Part shown: positions 18,266 through 27,796 of the stretch, in pieces
How the letters are laid out: every line of letters starts with the position of its first letter
Numbering within the stretch: position 1 is the first letter of the stretch
Source: Staphylococcus lutrae
GTDB lineage: Bacteria; Bacillota; Bacilli; Staphylococcales; Staphylococcaceae
Reading direction: 5' to 3'
Length of the DNA: 64,000 nucleotides
Assembly: GCF_002101335.1 (NCBI RefSeq)
Contig: NZ_CP020773.1
Coordinates: 744,001 to 808,000 of the forward strand
Notes under the pieces: model-generated
Told to the model about the DNA's origin: nothing
The model's database searches: none
Seen by the model: the letters and a program-made list of their open reading frames with translations, nothing else
Program-made: the position numbers and the translations under genes

Positions 18266-18362
18266 AACAAATGATGACGCTTTGATATCCGTTGACCTTG
18301 CACGATGAATCACCTCAATCGCTTGGTCAACCATGTTTCAATGTCATCCTACATAATACATA

Positions 18363-19757
18363 TCAAATATCATCTTGATAATTAAGAATCTGCAGTTTGT
18401 CTGCATTTTCATCACCATCGAGGATATAGTGCGATTGAACGGTACGCCCTTGATTGTCTTCTTTCTCTACAGTCACCACATAATCGCCGTTATTTCGACT
18501 GACATCAATCACCTCAGCATTTTTAATTTGATACGTATTCTGCCCATTGATGTTTGCTTTAAGCGCTTGATTGTGCGTTGAATCTTCCTTAAAAAAATGC
18601 GACACGATATCGAAATTACGTTTTTGATAAGCTTCATTTAAAGCGGAAGTATATTTCTTAAAAAATTCAGCTACTTTATCTAACGTGTTTTGCTCTTTAA
18701 CTTTTTGATATTTGTCCACTTCGTCACTGTCAAAAGACAACGTCACTTCATTCTCTGGTTGAACTTCGTCTTTGTTGATGACCTTTTCTTCCGTTTTTAA
18801 TGTGTGATCTGCTAATTGTCCTTCAGCTGAAATAGTAAGTGCTTTATTGAGCGGAAAAGGCGCGTATAGCTCATTTTTACTTTGTACAATCTGTTCACCA
18901 TTGATGACGATTTTGACATCATTTAATTTGTCACCATTTTTAAGTGTCACTTTGACTTGTGCCGCTTTAAATGATTCGGTCACAGTTGCCGTATCATTCT
19001 TATTATCAGTGAAATCAAACTTCAACTGGCCTTCATACGTTCCCCGATCGGTCGTCTTCGTTGCGTCGATTTCATAACGTCCAGGAATAAATGCACCTAG
19101 TGCTACGGTTTGTCCCTTTTCTGCTACCACTTTCTTTTGGCTCCCGTTGGACTCAAATTGATACGTCGCATTTTCTTTCGCTTTTACAACGGCCTGTTTG
19201 GTTGGTGCTGAAAAACTTAAATTATCGAATATAAAATAACGCCGTCCATTTTTACTAATCCTTAACACATTTTGACCTTGTTTCGTCTTAATATAAGAGG
19301 CAACGGCCGTTTCGTGATTTAAACGATCTACTGTTTGATAGACCTCTTGGTGGAAGTGATCCATCCCTACTTCTTTTTTGATGAATTGAATATACGTCGC
19401 TGCTTCATTTCGACCAACTTTATTTTCTTTCGAACTCAATAAATTAGACACTTTTGCTGTATCTTCATGATTGACTGCATTAATTAAAAGTTTCGCTTGT
19501 GCTTCTGGAGAATTGAAATTGCGCAATAGTAGAAACAAAATGATCAACAGCACAATGATAAAACTCACAATTGCAATAGGAATCGCTTTTTTTAATGAAG
19601 GCGGTCTTTTATGCGTCCTGGACGAAAATGCTTGCGTCGTGTCACTGTCATGCGATTTTCGAACGGGTTGTTTTGAATATAAAATTTGACAGTGACAGTT
19701 CGGGCAGACGCTTCGATGTTTTAACTGCTCATGATGACAATTCGCACATTGCCCCAT
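18363..19757 (-). CDS. tcaA: TcaA, teicoplanin-resistance-associated membrane protein
   Basis: Residues Cys4, Cys7, Cys18 and Cys21 form an N-terminal zinc ribbon. One membrane helix at about 59-79 follows, then some 385 extracellular residues built of repeated small beta-rich domains. Length (464) and layout match S. aureus TcaA, a cell-envelope protein whose loss raises glycopeptide resistance and which affects envelope stress behaviour. The gene lies about 105 bases after tcaR in the same direction, the known tcaR-tcaA order. AAGGAGGTG gives a strong translation start. No tcaB-type transporter follows within the window. Confidence 0.88.
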   Translation of the reverse strand: MGQCANCHHEQLKHRSVCPNCHCQILYSKQPVRKSHDSDTTQAFSSRTHKRPPSLKKAIPIAIVSFIIVLLIILFLLLRNFNSPEAQAKLLINAVNHEDTAKVSNLLSSKENKVGRNEAATYIQFIKKEVGMDHFHQEVYQTVDRLNHETAVASYIKTKQGQNVLRISKNGRRYFIFDNLSFSAPTKQAVVKAKENATYQFESNGSQKKVVAEKGQTVALGAFIPGRYEIDATKTTDRGTYEGQLKFDFTDNKNDTATVTESFKAAQVKVTLKNGDKLNDVKIVINGEQIVQSKNELYAPFPLNKALTISAEGQLADHTLKTEEKVINKDEVQPENEVTLSFDSDEVDKYQKVKEQNTLDKVAEFFKKYTSALNEAYQKRNFDIVSHFFKEDSTHNQALKANINGQNTYQIKNAEVIDVSRNNGDYVVTVEKEDNQGRTVQSHYILDGDENADKLQILNYQDDI

Positions 19758-19862
19758 ACGTACACCTCCTTTACATGTTCATATCCACATGTTTTATCGT
19801 AAATGAAAGGATGAAATGCTACATCAGACGCAAGAATGAATGTCCTTCCCGTTCATTACCAT

Positions 19863-20327
19863 TTAAAGTTGTTTCAATTGACCTTGTACACGTTCATCTA
19901 TTAATTCCAACATTTCCCGTGTTTGTTCAATTTTCTCTAAAGGAATATCCGATAACATGTCATTTGCTAAATCTGCAATAAGATCTCTTGATGCACGGAC
20001 ATAACTCGCTCCAGCTTCAGTCAAAGCAACATATTTAAGACGCTTGTCATATTCATACGCCATATGCACCCATTGCACTAAACCTAAATCGACCAACTTT
20101 TTGATTCTTCTACTCACTGCTGCCTTATTCACACCTTGACGTAACGTGATTTCTGTTAACGTTAATGACTTATCATTAGAAAGCATTAATAATACGCTGG
20201 ATTGTTCATTTGAAATCCCGTATCTTGATCTTAAGTCTTTTAACAAACCTGTTGTGAGCACGTTCATATTGGTCATAAATTCACCCATAAAAGCAATATG
20301 TTGACTCATCGTATTCGAATTTGTCAT
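19863..20327 (-). CDS. tcaR: TcaR, MarR-family regulator
   Basis: A 154-residue winged-helix regulator. LLKDLRSRYGISNEQSSVLLMLS and ITLRQGVNKAAVSRRIKKLVDLGLVQ follow the S. aureus TcaR pattern closely (LLKDLQTEYGISAEQS; GVNKAAVSRRVKKLL). In S. aureus TcaR represses biofilm (ica) genes and regulates sarS and tcaA. Its position next to tcaA supports the name. It diverges from the YdcF gene across about 140 bases that probably hold both promoters. No ica genes are in the window. Confidence 0.88.
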   Translation of the reverse strand: MTNSNTMSQHIAFMGEFMTNMNVLTTGLLKDLRSRYGISNEQSSVLLMLSNDKSLTLTEITLRQGVNKAAVSRRIKKLVDLGLVQWVHMAYEYDKRLKYVALTEAGASYVRASRDLIADLANDMLSDIPLEKIEQTREMLELIDERVQGQLKQL

Positions 20328-20467
20328 TTTGTTTCACCACCTTCACCACAAACCATTAGTTCTATCATCGTATCAACAATTTCGTTACAAAGAAACTACA
20401 TTTTTTGACATTTTTTCAAAAGAATCTAGTATGATTACCGTAAAAGATAATTTAAAGGATCTAAAAT

Positions 20468-21412
20468 ATGACACTATTTCATCTCGTATTCATATCAAGC
20501 TACATTATAATCTTATTATTGTTAAAGATAAAGCCACATCTTTTTTTACGCATCTCGACCTTCACGGTTGTTCTTTGTGGACACATGCTCTACGCCACAA
20601 TCGGTTATGTCAATGGTACACCGCGATTATCGCTATTGTCTATATGTATCATCATGATTTTCATCGCACTATGTTTCGCGATAGGTCGCGATTTCAAACG
20701 CTATCAAGGGGTTGTCGTTCGTATCTTAGGTTATCACAGTGCCATCATTGCGCTCATCATCGGAAGTTTACTCGTAACCCCTTTGTTGCCCATGATATTC
20801 ACCTTGCCATTTCAATTATTAATTCAGTTGGCGCTTGTTTTTATCACAACTTGGCCATTTTACTTGTATATGACTTATGCGTTTCTTCACACACGTCCTA
20901 CTGCAACACATGCAACAATCATTGTCCTAGGTGCAGGAATATATAGTGAAAACGTTACACCGATGTTGCAAGCCCGATTAGACCGAGCCATCACACTCAG
21001 TCAATCTTTGAAAAGCGACCATATCATTGTCAGTGGTGGACAAGGCCCCGATGAGCCGATTTCAGAAGCTCTCGCGATGCAACGATATCTGATACAGCAA
21101 GGAATGCCTTCAACAGAGATAACGATGGAAGACCGTTCCACAAATACGCGCGAAAACCTTTTCTATTCGAAACCATTATTAACACAGCACGAGAAGCCTT
21201 ACATCATTGTAACAAGTGCTTTCCACCTCTTGCGTGCCCTTCGGATTGCACAACGTCAAAAAATCCATGCTTTAGGTTATGGCGCGCCCACCCCTCACCA
21301 ATGGGTCGCTCGTGAACTCATTCGTGATTTTAGCGGATTACTTTTTCAATATCCACTGTTATGGGGAATATATGCCGTCTTACAACTTATCATCAGTGTC
21401 ATTCACGGCTGA
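20468..21412 (+). CDS. YdcF/DUF218-family membrane protein (ElyC/SanA-like)
   Basis: A 314-residue protein. Five or six hydrophobic segments fill residues 1-145, then a DUF218 domain occupies about 150-290: THATIIVLGAGIYSENVTPMLQARLDRAI, HIIVSGGQGPDEPISEAL, MEDRSTNTRENLFYSK, YIIVTSAFHLLRAL. These are the conserved G-G, E-S/R-T and TSxxHxxRA motifs. Relatives in other bacteria affect envelope integrity; no reaction is established. AAAGGA precedes the ATG. The gene is divergent from tcaR and convergent with hrtA. Confidence 0.82.
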   Translation: MTLFHLVFISSYIIILLLLKIKPHLFLRISTFTVVLCGHMLYATIGYVNGTPRLSLLSICIIMIFIALCFAIGRDFKRYQGVVVRILGYHSAIIALIIGSLLVTPLLPMIFTLPFQLLIQLALVFITTWPFYLYMTYAFLHTRPTATHATIIVLGAGIYSENVTPMLQARLDRAITLSQSLKSDHIIVSGGQGPDEPISEALAMQRYLIQQGMPSTEITMEDRSTNTRENLFYSKPLLTQHEKPYIIVTSAFHLLRALRIAQRQKIHALGYGAPTPHQWVARELIRDFSGLLFQYPLLWGIYAVLQLIISVIHG

Positions 21413-21557
21413 CTCAGTTAATCAAATCATCCCCTATTTTCTACAAAACGACGCGTGAAAATACGCTATAATAGGGTCCCGAATGAAATATAGCCGAATG
21501 CCCTGTCCTTTTCAATGAGAGATCTATTTTACCTAGAACATTCCTTAAAAAACATAT

Positions 21558-21603
21558 AAGCGCTATGAAAAAAATGGATACATCCGCTTTCTTCATAGCG
21601 CTT
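21558..21603 (-). terminator. Bidirectional terminator between ydcF-like gene and hrtA
   Basis: AAGCGCTATGAA (21558-21569) pairs perfectly with TTCATAGCGCTT (21592-21603). On the minus strand it is followed by ATATGTTTTTT, so hrtA termination is the likelier main role. Confidence 0.75.
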
Positions 21604-21625
21604 GAATATGATTTTGTGTTCGACT

Positions 21626-22315
21626 TTATTTAACGACTTCTAAAACAGATTCAGCAATTTCACCATCATTGAGATAAATAATACGATCCGCGTAATCAAA
21701 TAACCGTTGATCATGTGTGACCATGATGCCAATCGTTTTTTCGTTGCGCACTTGTTGTTTAATCATCTCCACAACTTCTGTAGCACGTTGCGCATCTAAA
21801 CTAGCGGTAGGTTCATCTGCCAACAATAATTTTGGTTGGTTCATCCATGCACGCATAATTGCAACACGTTGTTTTTCTCCTCCTGAAAGCATGTGCGGAT
21901 AAACACGTGCTCTGTGGCTCAGTCCAATACGTTCTAAAAGCATCTCAGCACGTTGTTGTGCTTCCTTGCGACGCATTCCCGCTTCTTTGCCAACGAGTTC
22001 AAGTTGCTCATAAACTTTTAAATAAGGTACCAAATGTGAAGCTTGAAAAATAAATCCGATGTCTTTTAAACGTTTTTCTGTTAAGGCTTGACGCGATAAA
22101 CGACTCAAATCTTCACCATCGAGCAATACTTTCCCTACTGTTGGAGACAACAAGCCGCCAATGATTGTGAGCAGTGTCGATTTTCCTGAACCTGAACGAC
22201 CATTTAATATCACAAATTCACCGGGTTGCACTTCAAAGTTCAACCCTTTTAACACTTTTGTTTCAGTGTCCCCTTTACCAAAATTTTTCACTAAATCTTG
22301 AATGATTAAACTCAT
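21626..22315 (-). CDS. hrtA: HrtA, haem-regulated ABC transporter ATPase
   Basis: The ATPase of the HrtAB efflux pump, which protects staphylococci from haem toxicity at the membrane. Walker [10 protein letters not shown] is at residues 39-47, the signature LSGGEKQR at 142-149 and Walker B LLLADE at 162-167, the LolD/MacB-type ATPase pattern. The 229 residues are close to S. aureus HrtA. Its ATG overlaps the HrtB stop (ATGA), so the pair is translationally coupled. Assignment as HrtA rests on its position next to HrtB and the HssRS locus and on the operator upstream. Confidence 0.9.
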   Translation of the reverse strand: MSLIIQDLVKNFGKGDTETKVLKGLNFEVQPGEFVILNGRSGSGKSTLLTIIGGLLSPTVGKVLLDGEDLSRLSRQALTEKRLKDIGFIFQASHLVPYLKVYEQLELVGKEAGMRRKEAQQRAEMLLERIGLSHRARVYPHMLSGGEKQRVAIMRAWMNQPKLLLADEPTASLDAQRATEVVEMIKQQVRNEKTIGIMVTHDQRLFDYADRIIYLNDGEIAESVLEVVK

Positions 22316-23376
22316 ACTTGTCCACCTCCAATGGCTTCAATAGGATCGATTTTAAATACGCGTAGAAGTGATAACAACGCCCCTAGTATTGCAACAACGA
22401 TAAAGATGACAACCACTAACAACATCAGTGTACTATTAATGAAAAACGGCATTGTGACTGGCAATATCGCAGCCAATCCGGCAATCATTCCCAAAGCAAT
22501 AACGACCCCTAGTAGTGTTACGAATAAAATTTGGAACAACAAACTCCATAATAAATGTGACGTTTTCATACCAATCGCTTTTAAAATCCCGATTTCTCCA
22601 GTTTTTTGAATGGTCATCACATAGAAAAACGCAGTCAAAACAATCGCTGTAATTAAAAACAAACTTACAATCATCATATTCAAAGGGGCTTGTTCAGCTT
22701 GATAGCTCGGAATCGCATTGGTTAAATCTTGTTTACTCACCACTTCTATACCTGAAATGGCTTTAATTTGATTGATTTGCGCATTTGTCACATGGTCTAA
22801 AAAATAAAGTGATGTCGCCTCATGTTGACCAGAAATCGTCTTCAGTCCTGCTTCAGACACCATCGCTATATTCGTATGTGCATACATCGCATCATCAAAA
22901 AACCCGACTACTTTCAATGGTACGTTTTGATTCCCCGCCTTAACTTCATCACCGATTTGAATCCCTTCTCCAGCTAACTTCTGATTCAAAGTGACTTCGT
23001 TGCGATTTTGAGGCAATGTTCCGACCTTTAAAGTAGGTCTTTCCGTGTCAGGCATATGGGCAAACAATACATCTCCCTTTTTCTCTTTATATTGAAGTGT
23101 CGACAACGCGACCTTTAATGGTTTGACATCTACATGTTGCTGGATGTCTTGCTGTGTTTTTTCATTGATATTCGATTTTTCCAACTGTTGGTCTACACCT
23201 TTTTGTATTACGAAATGTTCCGACTTAAAACCATCAATTAAAGAAACATTTTCTCGTGCTAACCCTTGTGCCAAGCCTGTTATAAACAGCACCATACTTG
23301 CGAGTAAAATGACAATCAATGTAATCAGTAAATACTTAAATTTATAAAACTTTAGCTCATTGAGTGCAATTTTCAT
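22312..23376 (-). CDS. hrtB: HrtB, haem-regulated ABC transporter permease
   Basis: A 354-residue FtsX/MacB-type permease: one N-terminal helix (~residues 13-35), a ~180-residue extracellular domain, and three C-terminal helices ending in [16 protein letters not shown], the classical FtsX tail. Together with HrtA it removes excess haem from the membrane. It is the first gene of the hrtBA operon and diverges from hssR across a 221-base region containing the HssR direct repeat. It appears complete. Confidence 0.9.
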   Translation of the reverse strand: MKIALNELKFYKFKYLLITLIVILLASMVLFITGLAQGLARENVSLIDGFKSEHFVIQKGVDQQLEKSNINEKTQQDIQQHVDVKPLKVALSTLQYKEKKGDVLFAHMPDTERPTLKVGTLPQNRNEVTLNQKLAGEGIQIGDEVKAGNQNVPLKVVGFFDDAMYAHTNIAMVSEAGLKTISGQHEATSLYFLDHVTNAQINQIKAISGIEVVSKQDLTNAIPSYQAEQAPLNMMIVSLFLITAIVLTAFFYVMTIQKTGEIGILKAIGMKTSHLLWSLLFQILFVTLLGVVIALGMIAGLAAILPVTMPFFINSTLMLLVVVIFIVVAILGALLSLLRVFKIDPIEAIGGGQV

Positions 23377-23422
23377 CTCTCATCCGCCCTTTCAACTTAT
23401 CATGGCCCTATCATAACTCGGG

Positions 23423-23442
23423 TTTATGAACGGAATATGAAC
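23423..23442 (-). promoter_or_regulatory. HssR binding direct repeat upstream of hrtB
   Basis: On the minus strand, GTTCATATT (23434-23442) and GTTCATAAA (23423-23431) are separated by CC. This matches the published S. aureus HssR repeat GTTCATATTNNGTTCATATT except for two bases in the second half. It lies about 50-65 bases before the hrtB start. Confidence 0.85.
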
Positions 23443-23597
23443 ACATCTCAATGAATCAATTTTTTTGATCATCGCTTTGATGATTGATGGAATAAAAGAT
23501 TGCAACTTGATATAAAAACATTTATGATAGCGTCAACTACAGTATGATTTCACTTCATCATCTTGTGTGAATAGAAAAGTCAAGGAGGCCGATATGT

Positions 23598-24285
23598 ATG
23601 ACCGTCACATGTTTAATCGTTGATGATGATCCAGAAATTTTAAAATATGTTGAAATGCATCTCAAGCGCAAAGGCTATCATGCCCCCACTGTTAAAAGTG
23701 CCGAAGCCGCTTTGACCTATCTCGAAAAACATGTCATTGATATTGCCATTGTCGACGTCATGATGGAGGGTTTAGACGGCTTTGAACTGTGCGAAACATT
23801 AAAGCACGATTATGGTTATCCTGTCATTATGTTGACAGCCAGAGATGCATTGAGTGACAAAGAACGTGCTTTTTTGGCTGGAACGGATGACTACCTGACT
23901 AAACCCTTTGAAGTCGCTGAGCTTATTTTTCGTATCCAAGCGGTGCTCAGACGTTATCAAATTGAGTCAACAACACAACTCACACTTGGAAACTTAACCA
24001 TTGATCAAACCCAACTCGAAGTCAAAGTGGACACAAAAGGATGATCTTACCGAATAAAGAGTTTGAATTACTCAGTTTACTCGTGGCTATGACGAATACT
24101 AGATGTCTTATCCGAACAAGCGCGAACAACTGATTGAAAAAATTTGGGGACTTGATTACGAAGGAGATGAACGTACAGTGGATGTACATATTAAGCGATT
24201 AAGAACACGATTAAAAAAATTAGGGGCTCAAGTTCAAATCGAAACGGTTCGTGGCATTGGGTACAAGGTGACAGACAATGCTTAA
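23598..24285 (+). pseudogene. hssR: hssR, haem-sensor response regulator, disrupted by two frameshifts
   Basis: The intact first part (23598-24044) is an OmpR-type receiver: VDDD at residues 8-11, phosphorylatable Asp53, MLTARDALSDKERAFLAGTDDYLTKPFE. The frame then stops at TGA 24042-24044 (VDTKG*). The expected continuation MILPNKEFELLSLLVAMTN is in another frame from 24041. A second shift moves to a third frame near 24100, giving REQLIEKIWGLDYEGDERTVDVHIKRLRTRLKK and a normal C-terminus ending at 24285. Each break is explained by one lost base. The DNA-binding domain is therefore not joined to the receiver. Either this is a true recent pseudogene or the region holds sequence errors. The start has GGAGG upstream. 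Confidence 0.88.
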
Positions 24286-25663
24286 ATCACTCTATTCAAG
24301 GTTTGCGATTTATACGCTCACGGTCATGGTCATCAGTGCGTTACTCAGTTTTGAAATTTCAAATATTTATTATCATTTTCAATTGAAAGGTGCCAACGAT
24401 GCGAAAGTCATGGCGACTTTAAAACGGGCACAATCCTATAAAGAAGCCCAATCTGATCGCGACTTTTCACGATTTCTCACATTGTTAGGTGATTTGAATT
24501 ACCAAGTGGTCGCTTTTGACAAAACGGGGCATCCACATTATTATGGTCAACCATTTAGAAAACAAAATTTAAGTCCGTCAGCTGTTCAACACGTACTGTC
24601 CGGTCAAGATTACCATGGCATTGCTGAACGCCCTTTTCATCCTTTCATCACTGGATTTTTTGACAATGAAACCCGGAATACAGTGGGCGTTAAATTTGAG
24701 ACTTCAAATGGAAACTATGCTGTATTTGTGCGACCAGATATCGGCCAAGCCTTTGCAGAATTCCGTATCTTTTTACTCGTCTTACTTATACTCCTCATCA
24801 CCATTTCTATTTTATTAGTCACTTGGTCAACCTATGCTTTAGTGAAACCTGTTAAACAACTCAAACAAGCAACGGAACGTTTAATGACAGGAGACTTTAC
24901 AACGCCTATTGCCATCACACGGCGTGATGAACTTGGAGTCCTTCAACAACGCTTTGATATGATGCGACTCGAGTTAAAACAGTTGGACGATATGAGACAA
25001 CATTTTGTACAAAATGTCTCACATGAAATTAAAACACCTTTAACACACATTCATCATCTATTGACACAATTGCAACAAGAACATACGACGACACAACAAG
25101 AAGGATACATTGCCAGTATTTATGATGAAACGCATCGCTTAAGTCAACTCGTTCGACAACTATTGCTCCTTTCAGAGTTAGATAATGATGCGCATTTACA
25201 ATTTGAAGACACGATTGCAGTAGATCGATGTATTTTAGAAATTTTAAAACATGAAAATTATGCGATTGACCAAAAAAACCAAGTACTACTTTATGATTTA
25301 CCCCCTGTTTCAGTGAAAGGCAATCAACGACTGTTAACACAAGCTTTTGATAATATCATTCAAAATGCAATCAAGTATACTCCGGCAAACGGCACCATTG
25401 AGATCGATTTAACAACTAAAGGGGCACACCTGTTTTTGAAAGTTCGAGATGATGGACCTGGCATGCCTGATAAAGTCAAAGCCCGGATATTCGAGCGCTT
25501 TTATAAATCTTCAGGTCACACAGATAGTAATGGCTTAGGGCTCGCCATTTCTCAATCCATTATTGTCCGACATGGGGGACAAATCGAGGTTGACAGCATC
25601 GTCGGTGAAGGAACCGTCTTTACAATCCGGTTACCGCGCATAACCGAATCAGAGGCGTTATAA
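24278..25663 (+). CDS. hssS: HssS, haem-sensor histidine kinase
   Basis: A complete 461-residue membrane sensor kinase. It has a first helix at about 10-32, an extracellular sensor region at ~35-160, a second helix at ~162-185, HAMP at ~186-240, and phospho-acceptor His249 in VQNVSHEIKTPLTH. The catalytic domain has NAIKYTP, DDGPGMP and GLGLAIS. His249 coincides with the number reported for S. aureus HssS. The ATG overlaps the end of the hssR frame by 8 bases and is preceded by AAGGTG. With hssR broken, the kinase has no evident partner in the window. Confidence 0.9.
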   Translation: MLKSLYSRFAIYTLTVMVISALLSFEISNIYYHFQLKGANDAKVMATLKRAQSYKEAQSDRDFSRFLTLLGDLNYQVVAFDKTGHPHYYGQPFRKQNLSPSAVQHVLSGQDYHGIAERPFHPFITGFFDNETRNTVGVKFETSNGNYAVFVRPDIGQAFAEFRIFLLVLLILLITISILLVTWSTYALVKPVKQLKQATERLMTGDFTTPIAITRRDELGVLQQRFDMMRLELKQLDDMRQHFVQNVSHEIKTPLTHIHHLLTQLQQEHTTTQQEGYIASIYDETHRLSQLVRQLLLLSELDNDAHLQFEDTIAVDRCILEILKHENYAIDQKNQVLLYDLPPVSVKGNQRLLTQAFDNIIQNAIKYTPANGTIEIDLTTKGAHLFLKVRDDGPGMPDKVKARIFERFYKSSGHTDSNGLGLAISQSIIVRHGGQIEVDSIVGEGTVFTIRLPRITESEAL

Positions 25664-25729
25664 ATCACGCTTATCACAACAAATACACCTTTCAAACGAT
25701 GTGTCGAATACGAAAGGTGCACATGGTTT

Positions 25730-25763
25730 GCAGTCTGATATGTTGGTGCTATCAGACTGCTTT
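25730..25763 (+). terminator. Terminator after hssS
   Basis: GCAGTCTGATA (25730-25740) pairs with TATCAGACTGC (25750-25760), then TTT-C-TT. Confidence 0.82.
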
Positions 25764-25823
25764 CTTAATTTCTGCTTGAAATCAGAACCTTGTCGATGAA
25801 AAGCCCTGTGCGCATCAATGTCC

Positions 25824-25871
25824 AAAAAAACACTATGAAGAAATGTATCATCATACCTCTCTTCACAGTGT
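25824..25871 (-). terminator. Terminator of mqo
   Basis: ACACTATGAAGA pairs with TCTTCACAGTGT (one mismatch). On the minus strand the stem is followed by seven Ts. It directly faces the hssS terminator, as expected for convergent genes. Confidence 0.82.
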
Positions 25872-25893
25872 AGCTAAATCTATGTTTATACGG

Positions 25894-27399
25894 TTAACTC
25901 AATAACGTTCCGGACTCGTCTAATTTTAGATGCTTTGATATATCATGATTCAGTTTTTTAAACAACTCGACTTCATCGGTCAATCTTAAACCAAACGATG
26001 GAATCATTGCTTTGATGGACGTTTCCCATTCTTTAAATGATTGTGGGAAAGCACGTTGTAATACATCTAACATGACATCTACGGCTGTGGATGCCCCCGG
26101 TGATGCCCCGAGTAATGCCGCTAATGTACCATCCGCAGATGTAATCACTTCCGTACCAAATTGTAAAGTCCCTTTTCCTTTTTCAGCTGTATCCTTAATC
26201 ACTTGAACACGTTGCCCTGCCACAATCACTTGCCAATCTTCATTTTTAGCAGTTGGTATAAAAGTTCTTAATGCGTTCATCCGTTGTTCATTTGATAATA
26301 GCAACTGTTGAATTAAATACTTTGTTAGTCCTAATTCTTTAGCACCTGCTGCTAACATTGTCGTTACATTATTGGGTTTCACTGATTTAATCAAATCTAA
26401 ATAGGAACCTGTCTTTAAAAATTTAGGCGAAAAGCCCGCATACGGACCAAATAAGAGGGCGCGCTCACCATCAATATATCGCGTATCCAAATGTGGGACA
26501 GACATCGGTGGTGCACCCACTTCTGCTTTACCATAAACTTTGGCATGATGACGTGCAACGACTTCTGGATTTTTACAAGTTAGGAATAGACCACTAACTG
26601 GAAAACCTCCGATATGTTTCGATTCAGGTAAGCCCGTTTTTTGAAGTAACGGCAAGCTCGCTCCCCCTGCACCAATAAAAACAAATTTTGATACGACTGT
26701 AAATACACGTTCTTCTTTTAAATCTTTAATTTTAACCGTCCACGTACCATCGCGATGTTGCGTTAAATCTTGAACTTCATGTTCATAATAGAGTGCGCCA
26801 CCTTTGGCTTCTAACTGATTTAACAGCTTTTGCGTCAGTCTGCCAAAATTGACATCGGTCCCTGATTCATCCCGCGTGGCTGCTATCGCTTCACCATTCG
26901 GGTTGCGACCTTCCATCATCAACGGAATCCATTCTTTTAATGTATCGTATTCATCCGTCATATCCATACCTTGAAATAGGACATTTTCACGCAACGCATT
27001 CACTCGCGCTTTTAAAAAGTTCACATTTTTATCACCTGTGACAAAACTCATATGAGGCACCGTTCGAATAAACGACTCCGGATCGTCAAGCTGTCCACTT
27101 TTAACAAGGTATGACCAAAACTGCTTAGACACTTGGAACTGTTCGTTAATTTTAATGGCTTTCGTAATATCGATTGTACCGTCAGTTTTTTCACTCGTAT
27201 AATTCAGTTCACAAAGCGCAGAATGCCCTGTCCCTGCATTATTCCATGCGTTCGAACTTTCCTGTGCACATTGATCTAAACGTTCGAAAACATTAATATC
27301 CCATTCAGGTTCTAATGCTTTTAGTAATGTTCCTAATGTTGCACTCATGATTCCACCACCGATAAGTACAACATCTGTCTTGTTATGTATGTTTTTCAT
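25894..27399 (-). CDS. mqo: Malate:quinone oxidoreductase
   Basis: An FAD enzyme at the inner face of the membrane that oxidises malate to oxaloacetate and passes electrons to the menaquinone pool. The FAD-binding start [20 protein letters not shown] is followed by the Mqo-specific [64 protein letters not shown] and [17 protein letters not shown]. The 501 residues match the 490-500 of S. aureus Mqo proteins. GGGGGA precedes the ATG. A second mqo paralogue is common in staphylococci, so which copy this is cannot be told. Confidence 0.93.
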   Translation of the reverse strand: MKNIHNKTDVVLIGGGIMSATLGTLLKALEPEWDINVFERLDQCAQESSNAWNNAGTGHSALCELNYTSEKTDGTIDITKAIKINEQFQVSKQFWSYLVKSGQLDDPESFIRTVPHMSFVTGDKNVNFLKARVNALRENVLFQGMDMTDEYDTLKEWIPLMMEGRNPNGEAIAATRDESGTDVNFGRLTQKLLNQLEAKGGALYYEHEVQDLTQHRDGTWTVKIKDLKEERVFTVVSKFVFIGAGGASLPLLQKTGLPESKHIGGFPVSGLFLTCKNPEVVARHHAKVYGKAEVGAPPMSVPHLDTRYIDGERALLFGPYAGFSPKFLKTGSYLDLIKSVKPNNVTTMLAAGAKELGLTKYLIQQLLLSNEQRMNALRTFIPTAKNEDWQVIVAGQRVQVIKDTAEKGKGTLQFGTEVITSADGTLAALLGASPGASTAVDVMLDVLQRAFPQSFKEWETSIKAMIPSFGLRLTDEVELFKKLNHDISKHLKLDESGTLLS

Positions 27400-27712
27400 A
27401 ACAATACAGTCCCCCTTTTCACTTTAAATCGTTTACAGCTTCTCATGTTGTCGCATTAAAAGATTGCTCGGATGAAGTATAAAAATGTTCCGACAATTCC
27501 GACTTTATCACGCTTCATTATCCATCTTTCCCCGTGCGCGATATCACATCTCTTAAATTCATCTTTATCAACCCGCACGAAGAGATTAATAATTCAATTA
27601 TATACCTTAATCAACTAATAAAAAAGCGATTCCAACTATTTTGTAAAATTTCCATACCATGACTAAAATCAACATACGCGCTCTATCTTATACGTCTGAC
27701 TATGATCAATCT

Positions 27713-27765
27713 TTCAAAATGTATTAACAATTCATTAACACTCCTTTTTTGTGCAGTGCTATAAT
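27713..27765 (+). promoter_or_regulatory. Promoter of the glycosyltransferase with PhoP-box-like repeats
   Basis: Hexamers recur every 11 bases: TTCAAA (27713), TTAACA (27724), TTAACA (27735). The two TTAACA copies, five bases apart, equal the Bacillus PhoP consensus TTAACA-N5-TTAACA. A -10 TATAAT follows at 27760-27765, and the start codon is at 27797. Pho control is inference. The rest of 27400-27712 shows nothing recognisable. Confidence 0.55.
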
Positions 27766-27796
27766 GAAGAAAAAGTAGCTAATCGAGGGATGCGTC

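Noticed and set aside
20329..20946. 205-codon frame rich in His, Cys and Arg
   Set aside because: Overlaps the YdcF-type gene in another frame on the same strand; no start signal, no family.
22331..22609. 92-codon frame on the plus strand within hrtB
   Set aside because: Antisense shadow of a hydrophobic permease region.
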